Positions 63,956 through 64,000 of a DNA stretch of 64,000 nt are shown in pieces; position 1 is the first letter of the stretch, and every line of letters starts with the position of its first letter. The translations under genes and the position numbers were made by a program. Under the pieces are notes generated by a model that saw only the letters and a program-made list of their open reading frames with translations, was not told where the DNA came from and did no database searches. The DNA lies in NCBI GenBank assembly GCA_963966185.1, contig CAWZYM010000402.1:1213501-1277500 (forward strand), read 5' to 3'. This DNA is from Rhabditoides inermis. Taxonomy: Eukaryota; Nematoda; Chromadorea; Rhabditida; Rhabditidae.

Positions 63956-64000
63956 GTAGAGAGAGAGAGAGGGAGAGAGGGAGAGAGGGAGGGGGAGGGA

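Overview
The window is nuclear DNA of a nematode, most likely a rhabditid or diplogastrid worm. Genes are cut into many small exons (about 30-350 nt) by GT..AG introns with TTTCAG-like acceptors. One gene is a nematode-specific sre-type chemoreceptor. A tRNA-Phe array matches the nematode tRNA-Phe layout, and nematode-type non-LTR retroelements are present. Species cannot be read from the sequence. All multi-exon models here were spliced by eye using consensus GT/AG sites and reading-frame phase.

Layout. 0.3-1.5 kb: a 77-aa single-pass membrane protein (+). 2.4-12.3 kb: a DYRK1/minibrain kinase (mbk-1 orthologue, +), 23 exons plus a probable alternative 5' end. 14.1-17.3 kb: a small secreted protein (+) with a TATA box, a poly(A) signal and a dead RTE-type retroelement in its intron. 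17.3-21.2 kb: AT-rich, no gene seen. 21.2-23.5 kb: a 5'-truncated Penelope-like reverse transcriptase (-) abutting about 960 bp of (CAAA)n. 23.5-27.1 kb: an sre-family receptor (-) that appears incomplete. 29.6-38.3 kb: a leucine-rich-repeat transmembrane protein (-, 17 exons, 557 aa); one of its introns holds a complete 4-exon gene on the opposite strand (35.4-37.6 kb). 39.6-52.2 kb: a myosin-light-chain-kinase-like protein (-, 28 exons, about 1043 aa) with two alternative 9-codon first exons. 53.5-60.3 kb: a 520-bp tandem repeat carrying tRNA-Phe genes, split by a nearly full-length CR1/Jockey-type retrotransposon (55.7-59.7 kb). 62.3 kb to the end: the first three exons of an unrecognised gene (+).

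Between and inside genes lie several unnamed repeat families: long foldback elements (four copies, arms about 100-120 nt), a 165-bp dispersed repeat (five copies), short-TIR elements, tRNA-derived SINE-like pieces, and very many microsatellites. A striking pattern is that microsatellites start within about 0-15 nt of 5' splice sites at about 20 introns, on both strands.

The genes do not form an operon or one pathway. They look like independent eukaryotic loci: two kinases, two or three membrane proteins of the cell surface, one chemoreceptor and one secreted peptide.
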